DNA of 64,000 nucleotides, from NCBI GenBank assembly GCA_002633005.1, contig NMRA01000434.1, positions 133,884 to 197,883 on the forward strand, given 5' to 3'. Shown one piece after another: positions 39,301 to 51,300 of this stretch (position 1 is its first letter; each line of letters starts with the position of its first letter). The DNA is from Phoronis australis (lineage: Eukaryota; Phoronida; Phoronidae). Position numbers and translations under genes: made by a program. The notes below the pieces were generated by a model. The model ran no database searches. It was not told where the DNA came from and saw only the letters and a list, made by a program, of their open reading frames with translations.

Positions 39301-42300
39301 TATGTTTTCACTTTCCTCATTGGAAGTTTAAACGTATTGTTCAATTAATTACTAAAAGAATCAGTTAGCAATAGAACAAAATGAAAATGCAATGTGTGTG
39401 CTATTGACATTTTTTTTTGTATTATACTGGAACATTTATTTCAGAAACGAAAAATAGAGGAAGCCATCGTGAAGTCCTTGAATTTTGTAATCTACTGTGC
39501 AGACAGTGAGCCACAAGTAGAACTCAAGAGAGTGTTCTCACTAGACTTAGAGAGCGAGCAAAATAAGGGTATCAAATGGTTAGTGCTTGTGTTTCTGTTG
39601 AAACTGTTCCCTATTTCTATGTTCAGCTCAAGTTTTTATCCTTATCTTTGTTTTGCCGGAATAATATGCCCTCCGTTCTCTTTTAATTTAGGAACGTCCT
39701 AACTCTCCTGATGTCATCGCTTTCACCAAAGATATGTTTCGATGCGCAAGAGATGATCTCTGTCTTATTGGAGTTTTTTGGATCACAGTGCAGGAGAGGT
39801 GCTTGTATCATTATCTGTTTTAGAACAAAGAGAGTAACCCACATTTATGCACACAAACGTATCTCAGTCAGATTGTTTATTTTCATTGATTTGAATAGTA
39901 ATTAGGGGACCTTCACATATTTTTCTCAGTCTTGTTGTTCAAGATTTGCCTTTGCTCAGTCCGTTTCCCCTCTCAGTGCTTACAGGTAAGTTTAATTATA
40001 CACCAAGAAACATCTTGTCAACTCATTTTGGTATTGCAATTTTTTATCCAAACGCACGACATTTTTCAATCATTGTTTTAAAGAGGCCTAGAACGCAATA
40101 AACAAACTAAATTGCAAGGGAAAGAGGTTTTCTGTCACTGAAACAGAATTCAATCAGCTCACCAGGTATTTTTAGGGTTTGTTCATAAAGATTTTTAATT
40201 TCTGTTGATATCAAAGCATTTTCTTTTCGTTGCAAATTTCAGAAAACGATCTCGCTATTCGGAGAATTCTCCTCGCGGTGTCGCTGCTGTACTAGTGGTG
40301 ATTGAATTGCGCATGCGTGGCTGTCTGCATATAAACAACTGGTAAAAGATGGGATTTTTATCAAAATACGTCGTCGCGCTAAGCCTTATTACTGCTAATT
40401 TCCGTGGTGCAAGTCTTCGACAGGTGGCCACAAATTCCCAAAATACCTAAGGTTACTATATTCGTGGACAATTGCGGTCAACAGGGTCAACTAACTGACA
40501 AAAAGTGTGTGGATGCTGAAGCCCCGTGTGTGCTCTATGTCTACTGATGACTATGCAGTTCCATTCGGAGACTACACAACATTACTTGATAAGTTTTTAG
40601 CAATCAGTTTCTATCAACATCGTTCGGTGATGTAATCCCCACCAGTTACCCCACTGATTAACAGTTTTATTGAGTCGAACTAAGTGTTTCTTTTTGGAAA
40701 CTCACCCGATGCCGGGTAGGCTAGCAGCACATATTCATATTCGTCCTGGGTGGGAGTGCTCCCAAAGTAATAGGTGTATGGTACGTGATGCTCAGAAGTC
40801 AAGACTGTCTTTTTCACAGCAGTTTCTCTTCAAAATTATGCTGTTTCCAATAAATTCTCTAGATGAGTGAGTTTCCGTATTTTATCGTGGACCCCACCCC
40901 CAGGACCACCAGCTCAGTTATCGAATTAACATGAATAAGCCTTAATTCAGTAAATGTCGTAACATTGCATTGGAAAAAAAATGACACCTAGAATGAATTT
41001 TACTTGTTGAGATCAGAAGCACATTTTAAGTTTCATGATAATACACATTGTTAAATCACTTTTAGCCTGTTTCACATATTTTAATTCAGATATTAAATAA
41101 GACTGGGTACAAAGGTTATTAGTTTCTACACATAAACATGAAGATGAAATGTCAAGTATGTTCTGCCTTACAAAAGTAGTTTTGTCTTGTCTTGTCTTTT
41201 CTTTTACAATTTGTTAATATTTCTATTTGGTTACAGGCAAGAAAAAACAACTGAAACCAACCGCCTGACCATCTATTTCACCGTTGGACAAAGTGAAAAG
41301 CAATCCTTCAGCAATAACCTGAGAGAATTGAACGTAATTCAGAAATTCAGCACCTGATATGCCTGATTATGGACTCCCTCGCAATGTTGTTTCTTTCTGT
41401 GCTTTTTCAGTTTGCCATTTGTTTTTAAATACACTGATAATTGTTTATTCTCGAATCTTGTGCATAGCAGATTCTTATCCAGCTAGCTACAATTGAAAAC
41501 ATACAATAAGACAATCGATGCAGTCACTGAATGTCATTTCCCCATAATCTGTACCAAATTGAAAAGTTTTTACCAATAGTATAAAGCCTTTCTTCTGAAA
41601 GGAAAATTTAATGTCACTCAGCTTTTGGCTTTCATTTCACTGGGTTCTAGTTTCAATGGCCTATAGAAGCGCTTGTAAAAAAGGTCCAGTTTCAACACGT
41701 GGCTTTCTTTCATGTAACCTCATTCAGCCTCAATAACATCCACAATTAGACCCTTGAAGGTAAACACAGCAGCATATCACTTGAATCGTTTTGAGCCCAA
41801 AATCAGACTCTGAACTAGACCAGAGTGTGACTAGGTCTTCTTTAGCTTCAGTCCCTCATGTTTCTTCCAGGAAAGGAAATAAGCTATTGTCCACACATGA
41901 CTCATTGCCTATGAAAGGGCATCCTCACCAACAAGGCTTATTTGTGTAGCAGTCAGATATAGTTCGTCTGGATACACAGACACTCCACTGGCACATTGTC
42001 TTATGGTAACTTAGTACTGCGATTCACATTTCTCCAGGGCCACTGACTTGCACATTGTGCCATGCAGCACTGCTGGTGTGTGGAAGTGCTGTGGGAAGAG
42101 AACGGAGTAACAAAGCTTGTCTATGATACAGCTTGAAGTGGCCTTAAAATGTCACTGAACCTGGAACAAATATTGAAATATGAATAATTAAGTACTCCAG
42201 ATTGGATCAAAAATGTTATCCCTGTTTTTCAAAAATATATGGTGATTGGTCTACAGTTTCACATAAAAGTAAATAATTACTATTTTCAGAAACCAAGGGT

Positions 42301-45300
42301 GTATATAATGAGTATTGCATAAAACTGTGTCTTTATTTTTTATCCCTAGCCATAACAATTCTTTAAACGCATCACTTGTCTGTAAAATATACAAGTTTTT
42401 TGAGACAACTTCAAACCTTTGTTACCCATTTTCAAGCCTTTTTAATTTTGATACTTTCAGCAATTTTAAACTCAGATTACAGGTTCATGGGTCTGTCAAG
42501 CATACTTCTAGCCTAAGGTTGAGGGAACCGTTTTTCTTCTAATAGAAGATATGAAGACTTGGGTCATTTAAAAATGATGGATAATCTTTCTGTTGTTTAA
42601 GAGTAATTACAAATCGTAAGGCACCATCAAAAATGCAATTTTCACAAAAATGGCAGTCATTTGAATTTATAACGACTTGCAACATTTCAAGGCATGAGTT
42701 AAGACTATTCAGTCACTGTGAATTCGGAAAATGTAATATATTTTCGTGGTTTTACAATTGATACAAGTAGCAAAACAGTTTCATGAAATCAACTTGAAGG
42801 GACTTCGTGAAGGTTAAGAATTACCTCACCATGCTCTTTTCCCCAAACATGTATTACCTGTTATTTCCACACATTCAGTTGTACCAAATATTACAACCCC
42901 CCATGCCAATCCCCCCTCAGGACCTGAATAAGTAATTTAACAAAATGACTTTAAAAATAGCTGTTCCTTTTCAAAGGCTTTGTTCGTTGTCTCCAATATT
43001 GAAAGTAGGCTTTGACAACAGATCTGCACTGGATGGGAAGATCTTGTTGGTTAGCTGCAGTCAAATGCTAAAAACCAATTTTTGTCCATTCAGGGACGGT
43101 GCAGAAGCGATGCATATCTCCTCTGCACGGTACAAGCCTTCAAACCTAAAAACCAAAGGTTACGTGAAAACTGACGTGATAGATTTCCATTTCAACGTGT
43201 AATAGATTTCCAGAAGACATATGATAGGGAGTAAACAAATAGTCTAATGCAATGGATATTTATCACTCACGTACCCTTTGCCATTGGGATTGGATTGTAA
43301 TCTTAACTCATTAACCTGTATCGAGTTGACAGCATAAACATTCAGCATTGATTGATGTAACTGTCACTGATAAACTTTTAGAAATCATTCCAAACAATAA
43401 TAATGCTTTGATGTACGAAAAGATCCCGATTGCTACGTCAAGTATCGTATCACATATCACAACATACAAAGATTAACCAGACTCTGGCTGGCGACTGACT
43501 GCCGCGAAGTCGACATCGGCGAGTGCCTCAGTTAACAGGCATCGGTAGAATAATCATGGAATAATCGTTAAAATAATCACAAACCTTACCTTTGTATGAG
43601 GTTGTGCTTACTTCCTCTCATAGAAGCACCCTTTTCACGCAATCCCAGATTCAGTTGGCACGGCTGCAAGCCATTTCACCATGTATTTAAAGGGCTCGCG
43701 AAATCGAGGCTGTTAATCTATCACCACTAGTACACACACGCCCTCTAGTTATTGCAGATTTTCCGAATAGCCCCATTGCTCGCCACTTCGTTGATTTATC
43801 TCCTACAAGACAAATCACGTCTCCTTATTTGGTATGGCAAGACATAGACGTAACACATTTCCCTTATATGGAAAATGTGACCTTTGACTTCAAGCAACTG
43901 ATTGTGAGCGCATGCACGCATTTATAATAAGTGGAAGTGAGATTAGAAACTCTGTGGTAACCACAGTTTTCCTTTGCTTGTATTTCAAAAATCGTGATTT
44001 TTTCTGGAAATGTGCTCATTTCTCACAGGGGAAATTTAATTACTCTGTACTAGACGCTGTGAGATTATACTTTCGTCAAGAATTGTTTTAGAGCTATTTT
44101 ATTTTTTGATTAGCTTTCGCGTTCCATGCCATGTTTAAACTCTCAGGACACATTTAACTATTGCTGTATTTCCAGGTTGTTCGAAATGGATACTTGAAGA
44201 TCCAAAACTTGCCCTGTGGCTCATTTATCCAGATGAACCACCTTCAACGTTTGCACAGACAGTCAAATTATCGAATGTTGTACACTGTGGAAATTTGGTA
44301 TGCTTTTTACATTCACCAAACTACATTGATACTTTAGTTAACATTCAGGCTACTACAAGCAAATTATTTCTAATGCATATCATCACGTTTCGTCATCAAA
44401 ACGTGTGGGTATTTTATTTCATAGATATTCTTTTAATTGATACATGCATGTCACCAACAAACAAGTGTTTTATAAAATGGTAACGCTGTGAATATTTTAA
44501 CCCATATTGTGATATAGACGGCCTTGATTCTAGTTACTGTTTTCGGGAAATTAGTGAAAATGATTTATCACACTGTAAACGTTGAACAAAGTCGGTGCAG
44601 GTGCGGTGCGTATTTAAGCAAGCATTCAAATAGTGTTTTTTGCACATTGGTAATAAGGGTTTTATGAAAAACTGATGCTTATTTCTTCAGCCTCCTTCAG
44701 AAAGCAGCTGGAATGACCTTATGACTTTAGCTAGAGTCATGAAAAGTGCTAGGCTACAACTGAAGAATGCCAACTTGTGGGATCTTTTTATTAACATTGA
44801 ATCCAAACTCATTCCTCTGCTATCTGTCCTTGAAGATACACCTTTGCAAGTTGACATGGCAAAGTTAAAAGAGTTTGGATCCGTGCTACATGTAAGCTAA
44901 TTATTTATTTGGCAGTAAGTCGTATAGTAATGATGGTCACTCAAGTGAAATCTGATTTTTATGTCTCCATGTATTGCTTTTTTCATTCAACTTAAATTTT
45001 ATTGGCTGCATCCGCATTTTTTCGCTTCAATATCAGTTTGTATTTATTATATTGTAGAAGAAACTATGCAGGCTGGAAGCTCAGGCGCACGAAGCAGCGG
45101 GACAATACTTTGTTCTCACAAGTACCCAACAATTAAGACAGGTAAGCACTGACACGGTGTCGAGTACTACATAAAATGGGCACTTGAATGCTACATATTG
45201 CTTGTACCCATTATAGAGCGGATTGTTCCGAGACCCGGCCCCTCAATCCTCTCGACCCACAACTCCCTCGACTCTTGACCCCCACAACCACCTCGACTCA

Positions 45301-48300
45301 CGGCCCACAATCCTCACGACCTAATCTACACAAGCTCGACTCGATCTGAACATAAAGGAAGCGTTGACTTTCAGGAGTACTAAAGAGTCAGGTCGTGTAC
45401 TCGGCTGGCGTTTCCCTGTTTTTTTTTGCAATGAAGAGAGTCTATTCGGCAAGTTTGAAAGCCAAAACTATAAAAAATGCGCGACCAAATCAAGTCAAAG
45501 ACCTACCAACTTTACACATGTCGTTCCCAGTAGGGTGTAATCGTCTCGTCTGCTCTTCAATGAATAACATATTCAAGCTTTTTGGGAGAGTTCGAGGAAC
45601 CGACAAATATGTAATTTCTTCTTTAAATGCAGTTTGAAAAACAAACTGTTGAGTAAAACCATAGCTCAACATTACATGGAGTATATTGTAACAAGAGAAA
45701 GCAAACTATAAAAATGTAAAATTATGTGCATTCACGTTAACGCACAGTTTCCCTAAGATTAGGAGAACAAGACCATTGGTAGCCGCTCGTGGAACTATTT
45801 CCGTGACAACAAGGGGGTCGTGGGTTGTGGGTGTCGAGAGGATCGAGGGGGCTTTAGAACAATCCTTATAGTTCTCTAGGGAATATTGTTATATACGATG
45901 TTCTCGTCCAGTGTGATGTTAGTTTGTTTATTGTAGACACGTTGAGAAATGAAATTGCATGACTTAACAAAACAAATTCTCAGTGATTTGGTCGCTTCAG
46001 GTGCTGTTTGAGGTATTGAAATTGGATTCCAAGCTACCAGCTTCCTCAAAGATGACAAGAACAGCCTCTGGGAACCATAAATCAACGTGTGAATCTGTCC
46101 TTAAAATGTTGGCAAAATACCACCCTTTACCAGACATTGTATTGCAACACAGGCAGGTGCGGAATTTAGAGGCAGATTTTGAAAAGTCATTTTCTGTTCT
46201 TACCTTCATTGAATAACAAATCAAACAACACTTCTGAGACTTGTCAGACAAACAACCCTTGCTTACATTAGTAAATTACATCTTTTGATTTGAAAACGTT
46301 CTGCTAGACAGCTTGGTGTACACTCACTAATACTCCCTGTACAATCACAAACTTCCGTTGTGCAGTTGTAAAGCGAAATGCCAACAGAAATTACAAACAA
46401 ACATTTAAATAGGAGCTATAGTGATTTCGAGAGCAAAGTGTCTTATCTTCAGGGACTTGGTAAACTGAACGTGGACGCGAAATAAAGGAACAGCAGAGTA
46501 GAAGCGAGAGAGAGTGTAAATGTACCTAATGGTAGGAAGTGCACAAGCCTAACAGGACAGAGCTAGTGTTCATGTAACACCTGTGAAGTGCACATTCAGA
46601 ACAGGTTTTTCATGACTGACTTTTTAGAGGAAACTAGCTTTCACGGTGTTATTCAGCAAGAAAAAATTAATACAGTTGTGTCTTCGATTTTAAAAATCTG
46701 AGCTATTTACTGAAATCACACCAACTTAAATGACATCCGAAAGACTACCGATTGTGTTTCCACTTTCCATTGGTTAAGTGACTTCTGCATTCAGTTGACA
46801 GGTTCAGTTGGTAGTGCAAATGTGTCTGGGATTTTAAGACTGGGGTAACACGGTATATAATTGTATAAAATCTCGTCATGAACTTGATAACTTCTGTTCA
46901 ATGCTTCTAGTTACAGAAACTCAAATCCACGTATGTGGATGGCCTCGCAACCCACGTGACACATAACCAGCTCTTCACTCACTGGGATCAGATTTCAGCT
47001 GCCACTGGAAGATTGACATCCACCAATCCTAACATCCAAACTATTCCTAAAACATCAGTTGAAGTTACTGATTATGAACCGAATTTCGTCATAGGTATGT
47101 GTCTTAGCTGGACTAAACAAAACCATTCATGCTGTTATCATTTTTTTACCCTTGTCCAAGTTCATTGATATTGTTTCCTATTAAACATGTACAAAGGCTT
47201 GAAATGGAACACTGACGTCTAGAAAGTTATTTCTAATTTCAGGAAAAGCATCTGAACCATATACGATTCACGTCAGAGATGTGTTTATTGCAAGAAATGA
47301 ATGGTCTTTTATATCAGCGGGTATGTGTGGAATTCACTTCTTATATATCTTGTTCTCATATGGTTAAATACACCTCTTAGTTATATTTTGTGTTCGTCAT
47401 GACCAATCAATCATCCTTTTACTGTTGCAGATTTTTGTCAGATAGAATTGCGACTATTGGCACATTTCTCTGAAGACACAGCTCTTCTGAAGATTTTCCA
47501 AGATGACAGAAACACCGATATTTTTGTCGAGCTGACTTCAACATGGCAAGCCTTAACAAATTTTAACTCATAATGCATGGAACAATCAAATAATTTTGAA
47601 TTTAATTTCTGATGATTGTTCAGTTTTATGTATGACCTCGGAAGTCCTTTATTAAAACCTAGATATCAGATTTGAGCATCTTTGCTTCATAATTTATCCC
47701 ATTTGTTTACACATTTTTTACAATGTTTAGTGTTCTATATGTATGTATGTGTGTATGAATGAATCAATGAATGAATGAATAAATGAATGAGTGAATGAAT
47801 CAGGCCCGTAGCCAGAGTGGTTCGATGGGTTCGAACGACCCCCCCCCCCTTCCGCGGAAAAGGTCCAGCCCCAGCCTATCGGTTAAAGATATATAGGATG
47901 CAGATGGACAACAACAAAATTGTTACAGCTATTGGTACTACTAACTACAATGATAACTAAGATAGTGATAATTTTGTTGATTCCGATTCAAAGTGCTTCA
48001 CGTAATCATCGGGCCGTACCCGGCCAACTTTGCCCGAGTGGTATTTTCGTAGATTACAGGATCGCGCAGACGATTAGAGAAACAAGGCTTTACGTTACTC
48101 ATTGTTACTGAACACAAGTGGTGGTTACATCGTAGGGTAACAAGGGAGTCTAGAAGTAAATGTCTATACCTAGCTAAGCTATATACCGTCAGAGGTCCTA
48201 AAGTCGTGAGTGCCCTAAAGTCGTGAACGATCTTATTTCCTCTTTTGCGCGGTCCTGCGACATCTGGCGTTGAAGTTTCCAGCTTTCGTCTGCTTACGAA

Positions 48301-51300
48301 CGTCAAACGAATGAATACCCGGACGAGTTCGTATTCACAATATGATAACAAACAGTGAGTGAGTGGCTTCTTTTTTTCAAATGTATCTTAAAAACAACAT
48401 ATTTCACTAATTCACTTTTTGGGGCATTTTTGGGATATATTTTCGAAAATATTTATCGTTCAGATTTACTCAAACACGCGCTCCTGGGGTAGCTTGAACA
48501 ATGTATCAAAATGTCCCAGGGTCGATCAAGTTTTGTAAGGCCAAAACAATAAAATACAGAGCGATGATTGATGCTGGGTTCTTAGCGTTTTATGTGAACA
48601 ACCTCATTGTAAACGTCTGTGCACATCAAAGTTGGGTGCAAAACTTATAACAATTTATTTCAATTGAAACTGAATTAATAAACAATGCAATGCATTTTTA
48701 TGTCCTCTAGAGTAACTGTAAGCACTGTAGTTGACTTATGTGGTCATACTTCGTGCATTTCCGTCTAAACGAAACGTTCACGACTTTAGGGCCTCATTCA
48801 AAATGGCCGGCGATATCAGCGACAGTTTTAAAACTCTGCTTACGGATACAAACAAAGATTAAGATTTCCAAAACACGTGTATATGTGAAGACTGATATAT
48901 GTCCATGACATCACATGAGCAGTTGCAAACGGACACTGGGTAGTATGACAATCAACTGCTTATTATGCTTATATTCACGACTTTAGGTCCAACGCCAGAA
49001 ATTTGTAACATGCACTACTGCGCATGCGCTAAATCTTGCCAGCAGTCCTCCATAAGAAATACATAAGAACAGACTATAATCAGGAATTTATAAGTGAGGG
49101 GAGATAACTACACAGTTTGCCGATAGCCTGTCGCATAGAGTGTATGTTAAGACTTGTTACTGCCAAATATCAGCGTCATTGGTGAAAATTTTCCACGTCT
49201 CTTGAAGTTTGAAGTTTGACCCGTTCAGGCCTATGTTAACGATCGTCCGGAAGCCAATATTTGAGCGCATAGCTCATTTTGAAGTCAAGTTTGTGGCTGA
49301 ATTCATTTTGCCATCGGATTTGCCGATAGCGTAGGTGATTAGCAGGAGTACTCAGAGGTTGCTGGTATAAATTTCATGCTGTTTTTCGAAAATTTTTCCA
49401 CGTCTCTTGTGTTCAGAAAATGGATCCACGTACAGTGCTGTGAGATGAAATGTTGCCGATCACCCGGCTGTCTTGCAATGGAATTTAGATGAGAGATTAG
49501 CTCAGAATCGGTAAGAAACTGTTATGTTCATTTTCTGATCCGGTATGAGTTTAGAAATACTTTCGAAGCTTGAAAAAAGTCGGATTTTATACAGTTTTAT
49601 GCAGGTTTTTCGCCTGTGAGATAGTTGATACTAGTTATCTTCAAAATGTTGTTTCGTTTTCCGTGATCCACAGAACGTTGTCCTTTCGTCTTAATTTAAT
49701 GCTGTTACATTGGAGTGGATTCCGGACACAAATATGTATTGGCAAACATCTGAAGATTAATAAAAAAGCGCTTTGACAGCCCGCTTAACTTAAGGCTGAA
49801 AGCACACGCCGGTTGGCTGGCGTTCAATTCACTTTTGTTGTGCTTATGTGTATGCCTACAAGTTAAGATAGAGCTGTGACCCCCAATGACCCAGCTAGCA
49901 GTGTCATACTGTAGACAGTGAAATTCCAGCGTCACCTAGCGGATGAAGCGAGAGAGCTCCGAAAAAGTCACACTGCGGTGTGAATGCCTTAAAATCGACC
50001 AAGAAACAAAACAGCAGAAAATGGGTTTGTTAGCTGATATTGCTTGTTAGCATAGTACGGTAAAGGGCAGGCGTTTTCAAATTTGTAATTGAAAGTGTTC
50101 GTCAAATCTATACCGGTATGTTTTTCATCCAGTGTCCAGTTCGATTGTGGATTAAATTCAGTAGAAGCCGACGGTAAGTTAACTATAGGCAGCCTTCCGT
50201 GGTAGGTTGCTCAAAAACCAGAATTTAACTATAACCGTGTTTGCTTGCTCTGAGAAAACACCGACGAGCACGTTCACATTTTTGGGGAAAAGTAGGTGAG
50301 GTCTAGAAAAAATAAAAACTTTGGTCAATGAAGTTAGGCCTCTCTTGTCAATGATGTCAATGGTGCACAGCCTTACAGACTTCATACAAGCAACTAACTT
50401 GATGGAAAAGATTTCCAAGGTTAGATACCACTATTCCGAAGGTCCACTACTCCGAAGGTTCGCCACCTTCGAAAGTTCACTACTTCGAATATCCATCATT
50501 CCAAAACCAGAACTCCGACAGTTATTTTTTTTTTTCTTAAATATAACCACAGTCCCAGGAGTCGCTTTCGCAATATATGGAGGTTCTTATTCACACCCTT
50601 GCACATGTTCACTATAAGACCGAGCTCAGAGGAGTAGGAGACACCTTTGTTCAATGCAGCCAGTGAAGCCAGGATTCGAACTCGGGTCTTCCAAACAGGA
50701 GTCCCGACCTCAAACCACTGAGCCACACAGTTCATTACTCTGATTGTCTTCTAATGAGTCGTAAGAAACTTAAATGAATTATTGTATTTGTGTCCATTTA
50801 GTAAGCATTTAAAGGTTTTGTGCAAAAGTTGATTAGCTCTTAATACATTGATTTCATTGTTTACAAATGAGCTCGTTCCAATCACTGCCAATCTTAATTC
50901 TTGAATCTAACTAACGACTCATTCTCAACCATGGACAATATGTGGGGCACGGGACAGGGCTACGGCGACCAACGTTTTTCATGTTAAAAAGACCATGCGC
51001 GCACCCAGACTAAAAGATTGGGGGCTCGAATTTTTCGCTATGTGGACCTTTTACTGTGAAAAGATAACGAGAATTAAAAAAGAACGGGGTGCTAGGTTCA
51101 GACCCATGAATTGTGCATTAGCGCCGAATTCCTGTCGACTTTTGTCTCGTTTTCTCAGACTTTTTCTTGCTCTGAGGCGGACATTTTTGCCCCATTCGAG
51201 CCCCCGAAACCCCCTGGGTGCGCGCATGGAGACTGAATGGGGCTCACCGACTTCGTGAAAAGTGGGAGGGACAGGGTAGCTTGCTAACTACATTTAATTT

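Noticed and set aside
39944-39999. Extra POLN exon between exons 6 and 7
   Set aside because: It has an acceptor and a GTAAGT donor and is open, but it leaves in phase 0 while exon 7 needs phase 1, and its residues do not match POLN. It could be an alternative exon, so it is not in the main model.
41238-41357. POLN exon after a TTTGGTTACAG acceptor (frame with TTETNRLTIYFTVGQSEKQS)
   Set aside because: The protein-like frame ends in a stop and has no donor. Exon 6 to exon 7 joins directly with conserved residues on both sides.
50655-50731. Functional tRNA gene
   Set aside because: A and B boxes are present, but the arms do not fold cleanly and the sequence continues into a SINE body with a poly(A) tail.
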